The notes under the pieces are model-generated. The model searched no databases. It had not been told where the DNA came from and was given only the letters and a program-made list of their open reading frames with translations. A stretch of DNA of 64,000 bases from Dryomyza anilis (Eukaryota > Arthropoda > Insecta > Diptera > Dryomyzidae). Positions within the stretch are counted from its first letter, which is position 1; every line of letters begins with the position of its first letter. The position numbers and the translations under genes are program-made. This document shows positions 23,017 to 34,609 of this stretch, one piece after another. The stretch is taken from assembly GCA_951804985.1 (NCBI GenBank), contig OX638133.1:78932367-78996366 (forward strand). Reading direction: 5' to 3'.

Positions 23017-23465
23017 TCTATACTAAATTCTGTACTATATTTTATACTACATTTTATACTACATTTTATACGAAAGTCTATACTAAAATCTATACTAAAT
23101 TCTTTACTAAATTCTGTACTATATTCTGTACTATGTTCTAAACTAAATTCTATATTAAATTCTATACTTAAATCTATACTAAAATCTATACTACATTCTA
23201 AACTGAAATCTATACTAAAATCTATACTAAAATCTATACTAAAATCTAAACTGAAATCTATACCAAAATCTGTACTAATATCTATACTAAAAACTGTACT
23301 TAAATCTATACTAAATTCTAAACTAAAATCTAAACTGAAATCTATAATAAAATCTAAACTGAAATCTATACATAAAAACTATACTAAAATCTATACTAGA
23401 ATCTATACTAAAAACTATACTAAAATCTATACTATAATCTATCTAAATCTAAAATCTAACCTAAA
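23017..23465. repeat. 12-bp minisatellite (AAAATCTATACT)n
   Basis: About 37 units of AAAATCTATACT with C/A variants (AAACTGAAATCT). The period is a multiple of three, so the plus strand reads through (KSILKSIL runs, 165 codons); this is an artefact. Confidence 0.9.
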
Positions 23466-23479
23466 TTCCCAAATTTACT

Positions 23480-24730
23480 AAATGGTGTACTTGCGATACT
23501 TTAATATTATCTGTAAAGAAAATGTTTTTTTCAATATAATTCCATAAATTCCTTAATTACATAAAATGTGCAAAACACCAATTAGTAAGAGTATATTTTT
23601 TAAATAAAGAATAAAAAGCATTCATAGGCTCGACAACCGCTTGTTTTGTGATTAATTTAAAGCAGACTCATTGTCGGAGCTCGAATTGAAATCGGATTGA
23701 AATCAACGCGAAAATACGCAACCAAAACGGAGACTTTGTTATCAATGCAATGTAGAAGATGCCGACGTAGTTAAGATTTTTTTTTTAATTTTTCTCATTT
23801 TTCTGTTCTGCGCACCAGACACAGTTGATTAATGCGCGATAAGTACGACTTGAGCTGCCAACAGTTGTTGCTATTTTTGTTGTAACTCATCTGTGGAACT
23901 GAACGCAGTCGAGTATTGCGTTAAACGTTCGAATGCATAAATACAAATACGCGCAGATACGCGAGACGTGCGCTCAGATACATTAAATGTACGCACAGAT
24001 ACAAATTGTATCTGCAGCTGAAAGCAGATGTAATTCAACGCAAATAATTGGATTAGAACGCGTGGAAAAATGAGCTTTTGCTGTTGCTGCTGTAGTTTAA
24101 TAAACACCAACAACAACTTACAACAGCATTGCTGCAAATGAAAGATAATTGAATTAAAGTTGCAGCGGAAAAATATCATAATGAGATTATTCTGAAAAAA
24201 GCGAAATTATAAAAAAGAAGAATTATTATGAAAATTGCAGATAAATTTAAGCGGAAAAAAATATTAATTTGTGCCGTCATTACAGCGGCTACAAATTGCT
24301 GATAAACTACAGTGGCAGCAACAACAACATGAGAAGCTGAAGCAACAGCAAAGGCATGAAAATGGGTCATAAGTTGGCATCAAAAACGGTTGCATCTTCG
24401 GCTCTAATCAATCTACCGTTAACAAATGATGCTGCTGTTGCCGCTGCAACATCAACAATAATATGAACAACAACAACAACAAGAAGAGCAACACCAACAT
24501 CAGAAGCAACAGACAACACACAACTACATCATAAAGATTTAGAAAAAAGATAAACTATCTGTTGGATATACAACAAGCCAACTGTTTAGAATAGAACAGA
24601 TGCAGCTTGATTTATTTTGTTTAACAATTATTCTATTTATTTTTAATGAATCAACATATTTAACATTTAAGCAACAAGTGTAGCTATTTGTTACTAAATA
24701 TTACTTTCTCTTTAAACTAAATAATAAATC
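23480..24730. other. Unique island with CAGATAC motifs and CAA/CAG tracts
   Basis: Less AT-rich. CAGATAC occurs several times at 23954-24014, including the 9-bp-arm palindrome CAGATACAAATTGTATCTG (23996-24014). CAACAACAACAACAAGAAG and related runs lie at 24468-24500, and a GCTGTTGCTGCTG run at 24078. No consistent open frame. Looks like regulatory or untranslated DNA (inference). Confidence 0.45.
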
Positions 24731-24734
24731 TGTT

Positions 24735-25400
24735 ATAGTGTATCTACACTAAATTCTGTACTAAAAACTATACTAAGTACTATACAAATTCTTTATATAT
24801 CTTTCTTTACTTCAATTTCTAAGATTATACTTAATTATTTACTAAATTAAATACTGAACTCTATACTCAATTATAAATTAATTTATTTACTAATTTTTAA
24901 TACAAAATTCTATACTCTATATATACTCATATACTAAATTATATTCTAAATTCTATAAAAAATTCCATACTAAAATTCTATACCAAATTCTTTACTAAAA
25001 TCTACATATTAACTTTTATACTAAATTCCAAATTAATGTTTATACTGAAAAAGGTTTACATTTCTTTACTTAATGTTATACCAAATTCTTTACCAAATCC
25101 TTTATTTAATACTTTACTAAATATCACGCAGAATTCTATAGATACGAAAATCTTTAACAAAATATATACTAAATTCTTTAGTGAATTCTATACTAAATTC
25201 TATTCTAAATTCTAAACTAAATTTTATAGTGAATTCTATACTAAATTCTTCTATACAACATTCTATTCTTTTTTTCTATCCCTAAAAAATAATTATGATA
25301 ACTTTCATACTAATTACCTATGATAACTTTTATACAGAATTCTTCACAAAATGCTATACTGAATACTATACAAAATTCTTTACTAAAAAATGTCTTACAT
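24735..25400. repeat. Decayed 12-bp CTATACTAAATT minisatellite
   Basis: Irregular TTCTATACTAAATT, TCTTTACTAAAT and ACTATACAAAATTC words. Same motif family as 23017-23465 but far more degenerate. The two lie on opposite sides of the island 23480-24730. Confidence 0.7.
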
Positions 25401-26035
25401 ATAATTGACAACTTTCAGAAAGAGCTTTGTCAGTGTATGATCGCAAACAATGTTTACTTTTGGTAACTTTTTATATTTCTCTTTAGTGTAATTATTGTAT
25501 TCTGTCCTTAATATATGAAATGAAGTCGAGCGATGAATATGGTAGACTCAATCATAATTTTAGTTGAATCTTAACATATATTTTTCAGATCATTCATACT
25601 TCTACTTTGTTACTTGATACCAAATAATACACATAGTAATTGAATAATTTTAGGAAGTATTTTTTTTTATTAAATCAATCATATTGTGGTTATAATAAAC
25701 ATTTAATATTCAATTCTATTCTGAGTCGATAAAATTTAAACAAAACATCATTTTAAAAAACATTAAGAAATGGCACAATCATCATTATTCTAATTCTCTT
25801 TTGAATCTTAGCAACCATTTAGTGATTTCTGCGGTTTTATATACTTGCCACTAACATATCTTTTCCTTTTCTTAATGATTTATAGTTGTAATAACCTATT
25901 TGTTCCGTCAATTGAAATTACGTTTCTTCTTACATCAATATTTGTAATACTACAACTGTAATGCAGCAAAATGTTATATTACTACATTTTTACATTAACT
26001 ATGAATATTAATTACGTATAAAGTAAAACGGTTCT
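25401..26035. other. AT-rich DNA
   Basis: No genes, element ends or tandem structure recognised. Confidence 0.5.
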
Positions 26036-26039
26036 ATGT

Positions 26040-26815
26040 AGATTATAACTGTGGTATAGTAAAACTATTATTCTCTAAAATTGTCGATATGTAAAACTGT
26101 TATATAGTCAAATTGTTATACAGTAAAACTGTTATACAGTAAAATTGTTATAGAGAAAAATATTTTTATAGTAAAACTGTTTTACAGTAAAACTGCTATA
26201 CAGTGAAACTATTATACAGTAAAACTATTATACAGTGAACCTCTTATACAGTAAACTTTTATATAAAAAAACAGTTATACATTAAAACTGTCATATAGTA
26301 AAATTGCTGTACGATAAAACTGTTAATACAGTATTACTGTTATACAGTAAAAATGTTATACAGTAAAACTGTTATACAGTAAAACTGTTATACAGTAAAA
26401 CTGTTATACAGTAAAATTGTTATACAGAAAACTGTTATACAGTAACAATATTAAACGTTAAAACTGATATACAGTAGAACTGTTAAACAGTAAAACTGTT
26501 ATACAGTAAAACTGTTATACAGTAAAACTGTTATACAAAAAAACTGTTATACAGTAAATCTGATATAAAGTAAAACTGTTATAAAATAAAACTGTTATAC
26601 AGAAATCTGTTATACAGTAACAATATTAAACGTTAAAACTGATATACAGTAGAACTGTTATACAGTAGAACTGTTATACAGTAAAACTGTTATACCGTAA
26701 AACTGTTATACAGTAAAAATATGTTACGGTAAAACTCACCTACAGGAAAATAGTTATACACGTAAAATTGGTATTAAAAAAAACTGTAATACAAAAACTA
26801 TTATACAGTAATATT
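26040..26815. repeat. 16-bp minisatellite (TAAAACTGTTATACAG)n
   Basis: About 45 units, most regular at 26330-26530. A block containing ACAGTAACAATATTAAACGT occurs twice (near 26432 and 26612), evidence of a higher-order duplication of about 180 bp inside the array. Confidence 0.95.
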
Positions 26816-26829
26816 TTCCACTGTTTTAG

Positions 26830-27560
26830 TTACTGTTTAATATTGTCCGCTATAATCACATAGTTCACCTTGGGTTATTTTCGAACGCCCACATTTCCCA
26901 TTTTCCGCCGCGCCGCTGGCAACTGACCATAAACACTGAATTCTGAAAATTGCCAATTCTTCCAATCAGTTGACTGACGCCCTGCCATCGCCATTGCCAA
27001 TGTTGCATCCACGTTAGGTAACATTGGATGTTACTGGGACGCTGGTCAATCTAGTGGAATGTATCGGCTAAATACAATGATTTTCCACTTAACTGTATCT
27101 GCATAGTATGTAGCTATAAATGTAACTGAGAGTGTGTGTTGTATCTACTACATGTACTCCACAAAGCTGTCTTTAATATTTATGATAAACGCTTTGTTTG
27201 CGCTAGAATTAGTAGCGCTCTGCATATGTATCTGTCAGATACGATACCATATTGTAGGTTGGTCAGATACGTAGATACGCTAGAGGGGATTTTTTTTATT
27301 ACAGTTTTTGCTTTTTTTTCTACTGCTGCTGCTGTTGTTATTATGGTTATTTTCGTTGTTGCTGTGCTCTAAATAGACACCCGCCATCAGGTGCTGGAAG
27401 CATTTAATCGACGGAAGGTAAGAAGTATAAAAAACAGCTACAAAAACAAGAACAAAAAATGCAATCAAGCATGAAATGTGTTGCGGGTGTAATACGAACT
27501 TGTTGGCCAAAGTTAGTAGCACAGCTAAAACGAAACCCAATCAGTAGACAACAAAGTAAC
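26830..27560. other. GC-richer unique island with CAGATAC palindromes
   Basis: 26880-27060 is the least AT-rich part of this region (CCGCCGCGCCGCTGGC). GTATCTGTCAGATAC (27228-27242) is a perfect 7-bp-arm palindrome, followed by GGTCAGATACGTAGATACGC. A CTGCTGCTGCTGTTG run lies near 27323. Frames of 78-86 codons on opposite strands overlap and neither is convincing. Confidence 0.45.
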
Positions 27561-27672
27561 TAACCGTACTAACTGTTTATAGAAAGTTCTTTTGCTGCAA
27601 ATTTTAAACTTCATACAAAAATTTGCTATTTAAAAAGATTCGCCAAATATTTGCATATATACAATGATGGTA

Positions 27673-28685
27673 CACCGAAAAAAGTGTATTTAATAAAATT
27701 ATATTTTTTATAGATTTTAATTGTTTAAGATAATTTGTAAAAAAAGCAAAATCTGTTTGCTAGTTTTACATAGATGTTTTTAAAAATTAAATCAATTGTG
27801 TACTAAAAAGTAATACAACATTGTAAGTTCAAAGAATTGTTTGTAAAATTTTAGTATATGCAACAAAATTGGTTTGCTATATTTACGAATGTATAAATTG
27901 TTAAAATAAATACAATAAAATGATGTGGAATATAATGTTGTATTAATTTACTTTGGTTAGTTACATTTTTTGTTAATTTGCTAAACTTACAAATATTTTC
28001 ATTGGTTTCAAAAATGACAAATATTTTTCTTAGATTACTTAATTAATGATAAATTTGAATATCTAAATATATTTCAAATACATACAGCTTATTAAAATAG
28101 AAGCGTAAAAGATTTAAGTTGGAAGAAGTTTTTTTTTTAATATTCTAGTATATGCAACGAAATGAGTTTGCAATAATTACAAATTAATAAAAATACAATC
28201 ATTATTATTGAGATTTTCATTTATTTGTTAAATTAGTAATTATATCGTTGTATCCAAATAATTGAATTTATAAAAATACAATATAACATAATAATACATA
28301 TTCAAATTTATATTTTTGTATTATTTTTGTATAATAAAAATATATTTGCTGAAATAACAAATTATTTTGTTAGGTCAATTAATGCTGCTTTTTGATAATT
28401 TTTTTCTTTTTTTTTCAATGTGTATTTTCATAAGTATATCCAATGCGTATTCAATATAGTTTAGTGGATTCTTGAATTCGAAAATATTAGTTCAAATAAA
28501 ATTGTTGCTGTTTTAGCAAAATAATTTGCTACAAATACCAATATATTTTGTTGTATAAACAAATTCTTCAACTGAATGTACCAAATGTTCAATCGAATCT
28601 ATTTGTAATTTTTATGTATAGCATTTTTTAATAATTTCAAATAAATAATATTTACTATATATTAAATTTTCATTTTTTTACGGTG
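27673..28685. mobile_element. TA-flanked MITE, about 1.0 kb
   Basis: Ends CACCGAAAAAAGTG and, reverse-complemented, CACCGTAAAAAAATG, with TA outside each (27671-27672, 28686-28687). The interior is AT-rich with TATGCAACAAAATTGGTTTGC and TATGCAACGAAATGAGTTTG as internal repeats. No transposase frame. Confidence 0.7.
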
Positions 28686-28689
28686 TACA

Positions 28690-29865
28690 TTGTTTATTTG
28701 AGAAATAGAAAAACGTGTTAATTTTATATTTTTCTACCAAAGCATAATCTCCGATTTTTTCTGTTCATTGTCTATAATTCAGATATTTGTCTCTAATTTG
28801 TATAAATTATTAAAAAATATGTATGTTTAAGATATATGCAAATCTTTTGATCAAGAACGTGTTCACCTACAATCACTCAAGCGAAGTGTATCGACTGCTA
28901 TTTTCAGCACTGAACAGCGACGAGTTCAGAGCTCTGGTCTGTGAAGAAAAAAAAAAGAACGACTGCTTAACAGGTGCCAACGAACGAGTTCGAATTCGAG
29001 TCATGGACCAGACAGGCGTCAATTTTGCAAATCAGCTGGCAACCTTGTGTCGTTGTGCCACCATAATATGTGACATTTGTTTATAGATTAGTCGACATAA
29101 TGCAAAGTTGTTTCTGATGAAAATCATGTATTTGCCATGGGTTATTGTAGGCGATGCCATAGTTGATAAAGGCCTTAATTTGTGTGTGAGACAAATTTTT
29201 TAATTATATTTCAAATTATGTTAAGCGTAGCTAGTTTTTGCAAAAAGTCTTTTAAAATATTCTTTTGTTAGTTTGTAAGACGATTTTAAAACCACTATAA
29301 GACAAGTTAAAGTGTTCAATTTAATATTAATTGCTGCTCAAATACATGTTGGAGACATTGAAAGAATAAACTTAACATATACTTATCGTTCTGTATAAGA
29401 AGTACAAAATATTTATTAAATCTATCTTTAAAATTATTGAAATTTTTATTAAATTGTATTATCAACTCTTTTACCATTCGTTTTCCATCTTTTTTTCTAA
29501 CATAATAAGTGCCATGTCTGTCACACAAAGGTTCACTTCAACTATGTGCCGATTGCTGTCATAATATCGATAGTCTTATATGCATGACATTATTAAAGCG
29601 TTTAATTTATGTTCTCAACTAATTGGGCACCATTCTTGGGCACGTTAACATAAATCTGTCAGAGTAGCACTGCGCAGCGGGTTGTAAAAACCTCAACAGC
29701 AACCATGACAAGATCAGGATGACAAATGCCTGAATGGCTTGTCAAGCATAAACGAACATGGGTCATGGATAAATTGGACACGGACTACTTAATAAATATA
29801 ATATTTATAAAAATATTAAGTAGACAATAATAAAATCTGAATAATAATAAAAAAATAAAAACAGT
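28690..29865. other. Unique DNA with one weak open frame
   Basis: The plus frame 28823-29086 (87 codons) has mixed codons, many starting with G (GAA, GTG, GAC, GCC), and a non-repetitive sequence including NSDEFRALVCEEKKK. I recognise no domain. A minus frame, 29316-29528 (70 codons), is also unrecognised. 29590-29790 is GC-richer but not open. These could be decayed exons; evidence is thin. Confidence 0.3.
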
Positions 29866-29869
29866 TTGA

Positions 29870-30200
29870 GCACAGAAGGTGTAAAGTGTGAGCACAATAT
29901 GAGCACAGTAAAAAAACTATAGTAGTAAAATAAAGCAAAAATAAGAGCACAGTAGAGGCACATTAAAACTTAGTTAAGAACAATTAGTCGCACATTTATA
30001 GCACATGATAGATACTTAAAGGGCATATTTAGGGCACAGTAAAGGGAAATAAAGAATAAGTAAATGCATAACAAGTGGACTCTTAGGGCGCAGTAATAGC
30101 GCAGTACGACCACATTAAGGGCACAGTTTAGGTATATTAAAGCACAAGTTAGGCACAGTTATAGCACAGTTATAGCACAAATATGTTACAATTAGAGGAT
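29870..30200. repeat. 11-bp minisatellite (AGCACAGTAAG)n, left part
   Basis: GAGCACAGTA, GGGCACAGTA and AGGCACAGTTATAG words, degenerate. Separated from its better-preserved right part (30885-31320) by the MITE at 30206-30832. Confidence 0.75.
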
Positions 30201-30205
30201 AGTTA

Positions 30206-30832
30206 CACAGAAAAAAAATTTGCATAAATATTATGTATAGAGAACATACATTTTTTTTTCATAATATTTATGTATAAATTTTAATATTTATGAATTGTAC
30301 ATTATAATGGTGAATCCAAATATATTAAGGACATTGATTTAACAACCAGATACATATATTTTATGTATTCTTTACCTACAAACTTTCTGATTTGTGGTTT
30401 CTGAAGGGCTTGTATAGTTGGTTTGTGTATAAGACATATTTGGTATGGGAACAAACTATATATTTTGAATATCGATATTCGAAATATAATCGATATTCGA
30501 AATATAATCGAAATTATTTTAAATCGAATATTTTCAGTCGAATATACAAGTATATACAATTCGTTGGTTTTATTTCGTAAGCATTTTTATTCAAATAAGA
30601 ATTTTATTGAATATATGTTAAGAAAACTAATGCGTAACAATTGAATAATTAAATAATGTAAAATTACATAAATGTTGGGAATATGTGCATAGAATGTATG
30701 AAAATATGTACATAAAATATATGGAATTAATACATTAATACGATGAAATTGGTCCTTGGTTGAGGTACTGGACAAAATACATAAAATAAATGTACAAATA
30801 CATAAAAATGTTGAGAATTTTTTTTTTCTGTG
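30206..30832. mobile_element. TA-flanked MITE, 627 bp, inside a minisatellite
   Basis: CACAGAAAAAAAATTTGC and, reverse-complemented, CACAGAAAAAAAAAATTCTC form the ends, with TA outside both (30204-30205, 30833-30834). The interior is palindrome-rich (ATATTATGTATAGAGAACAT, ATTCGAAATATAATCGATAT). Termini match the MITE at 5907-6872 though interiors differ. Confidence 0.8.
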
Positions 30833-30884
30833 TAGGGAAAACTAAAGGAATGTACTTATCAAAAAGTAGAGAATAACACAGAAA

Positions 30885-31320
30885 AAATGGCACAGTAAGC
30901 GCACAGTTAGAGCACAGTAAGCGCACAGTCACAACACAGTAGGTGCATAGTAAGTAAACAGTAAGTACAAAGTAAGTGCAAAGTAAGTGCACAGTAAAAG
31001 CAAGGTAAATGCATAGTAATAGTATAGTAAGAGCAACGCAAGAGCACAGTAACAGCACAGTAAGAGCACAGTAAGAGCACAGTAAGTGCACAGTAAGTTC
31101 ACAGTAAGAGTACAGTAGTGCACAGTAAGAGCACACTAAATGCACAGTTGAAAACGAAGAGCATTGAAAAAGTACAATAAAATAATTTTAAGACTACAAT
31201 ATGAACTAAATAAGATGTGCACAATAAAAGCACATCAAGAGCACAGCAAGAGCATGTTAAAAATCCACTAAAATGTAAAAACGTACACAGTAGGAACACA
31301 GTAAGAACATTATAGAACAT
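30885..31320. repeat. 11-bp minisatellite (AGCACAGTAAG)n, right part
   Basis: Most regular at 31040-31130. Translation gives leucine/cysteine-rich peptides (LLCTYCAL) of up to 136 codons on the minus strand, an artefact of the unit. Confidence 0.9.
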
Positions 31321-31329
31321 TTTAAAAAC

Positions 31330-31965
31330 CAAAAAAAAATAAAGCTTTCAGAAATGTCATAACTTAAAGCAACAAATTTCCTGCTAAAACATAAAAGTAC
31401 TATACAATGTAAAGAGCAAAACAAAACACACGAAAACTCTTTATAGCTGTCATATGCAGCTGTCAAAAATGCAACAACAATAATGATGATGATAACAATG
31501 TGCAACAAGAAGATGACTGGAAAAAAAAGGTTTTTTCAACTTCTTATTGTGGTTGAGATTAGCTTTTTACAAGAAACTGTAAACAAAATTATGAGTGCGA
31601 CGTGGAAACAAAAAAACCATATAATAGGATTTAAAGAACTGATAACAAAAGCTAATATTAATGCGTGAAGCAAATGTAGGGGGACATGCGTTGAAAATGC
31701 AATAAAAGAAACAAAATAAAATTGAGAAAAATGCTTAATAAATTTAAGCAAAATATGGCGGTCAATAAACTTGAAACTAGGAAAAAAATAATAAATATTA
31801 TATATAAATATTAAATAATTTAAAAATACAAAAATATATATAAAAATATTAATTTATATTTATTCAATTTAAAAAAATAAATAAATTCAAAAGCAGAAAA
31901 AATAATATAGAATCAGATAAAATTTAAAAAAAAATATATTTGAAATATCCATTAAAAAAATCTTG
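31330..31965. other. AT-rich DNA
   Basis: A GATGATGATAAC word near 31484 and otherwise A-rich sequence. No gene seen. Confidence 0.5.
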
Positions 31966-31970
31966 TTCAG

Positions 31971-32002
31971 TATAAAATACAAGATAGAGACAAACTTCAG
32001 TT
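31971..32002 (+). promoter_or_regulatory. Possible TATA-initiator promoter, upstream module
   Basis: TATAAAA at 31971 and TCAGTTAG from 31997 (putative +1 A at 31999) are 28 nt apart, canonical spacing for an insect TATA plus Inr (TCAGTY) promoter. Downstream to 32330 there are CAACAACAACAAAC stretches typical of fly leaders but no long coding frame. In AT-rich DNA TATA words are common, so this stays a candidate. Confidence 0.35.
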
Positions 32003-32215
32003 AGCCGTATTATATTGTTATTGCTATTATTATGTAAATTAGTTGGTGCAGCAATAAAAAACCGAAAAAAATTGTTAAAACGAGGAGTCAACAACTGGTC
32101 CAGAAACGTGCTTAGTTCAGCACAAAAGGCACCAAGTGCTAAGCTATGAAAATTTGAATTCCTCGAAGTAGTTGCTAGAATTTGGTGAAAACAAGTACAA
32201 CAACAACAAACAAAT

Positions 32216-32247
32216 TATATAAAGAACAACAACGTGAAAAATCAGTT
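32216..32247 (+). promoter_or_regulatory. Possible TATA-initiator promoter, downstream module
   Basis: TATATAAAG at 32216 and TCAGTTAGTCGAGC from 32242 (putative +1 A at 32244), again 28 nt apart. The initiator wording repeats that of the module 245 bp upstream (TCAGTTAGCCG). The first downstream ATG (about 32285) opens only 9 codons, so any product would need later exons outside what I can identify. Confidence 0.4.
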
Positions 32248-32249
32248 AG

Positions 32250-33544
32250 TCGAGCAAGCGTCAAATAGAAAAAAAAAACAAATTATGTCAACAAAATGTT
32301 ACCACGAAAACTAGAGTAAAACGTGACATGATTTTCAAGCACAGTTCTTTTTATTTTTTTGATTTTTTGGTAACAAGTGACAAATACAGCGTTAGTTGTG
32401 CTTATTTTAGGCCAAGTTAACTTTAATTTCAATGAAGATGGTGTTTTTCTGATTTAGCATTCACTGACCATTGAGTATTTTTAATTTAAACTGAATTTTG
32501 TTTTAAGACGAAAGCAGCTATTACATGGTAGTGCTTGTTAATGCTTATCTTAAGTTAATCTTTTTTTTTTAGATTTAAAACTAGAGCAAAACTAAAAATT
32601 GTTTAAATTGCATGTTGTAGTTCTGTTGGTAGAATTAAATTTTTTATGGAAATTATAATAAAATGATCAAAAAAGAAATTATATCGAAATACGAAAAAAG
32701 TTTATTGAATTTATATTTAATATTTATAGAAAAAGTTAAAAATTCTAAAGTTAATAACAAGTCATAACTTTTTGATTTTAGACTTTACAACGTTTTACGT
32801 GCGTGTATAAAAATGTTTGTACATTTTAAAAGGTCGAATTTACGTAAACATCCCATACAATTTTTTATATAATTCAACACAGAATAAAATATATGTGTAA
32901 ATATAGTAAAAAATTTGATAAATACAATTAATTTTTAATTGTTTCATAGCCGATACGACCTTTAATAGAATTGATTAAAAATTTAATTATATTAATTAAT
33001 AAATTGACAGAAAATAAACAAAAAAATACATCAATACAATTAAATTATTTGCTGAAACGATTATGGAATTAATTGTATTGATTAAATATTTAATTATTTT
33101 AATTAATAAATTAATTTTATTTTTAAACCCAAATTCCAGGAAAAGGGGAGTGGTGAAATAACCTTTTTGGAATTTTTAGGTCTGATTTCTGCTTCTTGTG
33201 ATCATTTTTTTTATTTATTTTTTGCCCAGCCCACTTTGTTATAATTCAAAAACCACTTATGACCTTTGCCAGTTTTATATTTTTAGTCGGTTCCAGGGGC
33301 AAACAATTTTTTTTTTCGTCACTCTCCCTTCATTTAAAAGGTCCTGAACATTTTTTTTTCTGAATTTCGACCGGCCCTATAAAATAAAGTTAAGCCGAAT
33401 AATATTTAGAGTACTTTTAATTGAAATTTGAATAATTAGATAAACAAAATTTTCTAAATTTTTATATATCTATGACATTTAAAATATTCAGTGATATATG
33501 GGATTTTTGTGAAATTTCAAATTTTTCGGAATTTGAATTTTTAG
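32250..33544. other. AT-rich DNA downstream of candidate promoters
   Basis: No coding exon recognised. 33100-33400 includes a pair of ATTTTTTTTTC words but no clear repeat ends. Confidence 0.45.
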
Positions 33545-33725
33545 AGGACATTTAACTTTCTGTTCGTATGTGTGCGTCTTGCTGTCTGTCCGTATACACG
33601 GTAATTTAAAAAACACTGGTCCAAATGTGATGAAAATTTGTTTTAATATGTATTGCTTAAAAAGTAGTTTTGAGTTTGAAAATGAGCCAAATCGAGCAAC
33701 GGACACACACACACGAAAGATCATT
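33545..33725 (-). mobile_element. Diverged family-A fragment
   Basis: GCTGTCTGTCCGTAT, then GATGAAAATTTGTT, then GAGTTTGAAAATGAGCC and CAACGGACACAC follow the order of the family-A copy at 56770-57550. Truncated on both sides and well diverged. Confidence 0.55.
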
Positions 33726-33729
33726 CGTA

Positions 33730-34600
33730 CTCAGTGTTCACATTTTCGCCAATGCAAATGGAGTAAATTTGGAAAATTTTGGGAGTAGAAATGAGTAAAA
33801 ATGGGTAGAATCGAAATCGAATAGATTTGATGTAGGAGTAAAATTGATGAAAAGGGAGTGTAATATGCATTATTTTGATATTATGGATTTTCTATAATGC
33901 TGATGTTTACAGGGTGGTCCGTTTTATATTTAGAGTGTGGAATACCCAATGAAATTCATGATGTTTTCAAAATTACCCGAACAAAGTAAATACACATATT
34001 TAACAACCAGAGCAAAAAGATTAATTAATTTTACAGATAATCGATCAAAGTTATTAGAAAAATTATAATATTGACATTTTATTTGGGGTCGCTATGAATT
34101 TTTTTTTAATAAAAAATGAAGCAATTTTTGCAAAGTGAGTAGATTTCAGTAAAAGTGGATTTCAGAAAGGAGTAGAAAATGCTACTACCGGAGTAGAGGA
34201 GTAGATTTTCAAAGTACATATGAAATGGAGTAGATCTGCTCCGATCGGAGTGGAATGAGAACACAGTCCGTACTACAACCAGAAAAAAATTATACAATTA
34301 ATATTTTTTTTTTTTAAATTAATCAATTATCAAAATTATCGGTAAATATTATTCAATTATATTATATTTTATATGAACATATTAATTTTTTATATACTAT
34401 TAAATTAATTACTGTCTTATTCACTAAGTTTTAAAGGAAATATTAATTTCCGATTTCGATTAATTTCGTGTTCGTTAAAGCAAATTAACGATATCTGGTG
34501 TATATATTTGAACTGCATTGACATGCATTTCAAATTGCTTATCTTATCTATTAAATCGACACCCTTTTTTTATTGGGTGTGCAACTAAAATACATATTTA
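33730..34600. other. AT-rich DNA with a decayed MITE-like segment
   Basis: 34278-34400 has ACCAGAAAAAAATTATACAA then GAACATATTAATTTTTTATA, which resembles the short MITEs at 19956 and 53363, but no right terminus is preserved. The part at 33790-34260 repeats GAGTAGA words. Confidence 0.4.
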
Positions 34601-34609
34601 ATTACTTAC

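Noticed and set aside
22984..23481. 165-codon plus-strand open frame (KSIL repeats)
   Set aside because: Produced by the 12-bp minisatellite; no start context or domain.
26040..26815. CRISPR-like regular repeats
   Set aside because: Units of 16 bp are contiguous with no spacers; this is a minisatellite in a eukaryotic genome.
30735..31145. 136-codon minus-strand Leu/Cys-rich frame
   Set aside because: Translation of the 11-bp array plus the adjoining MITE end.
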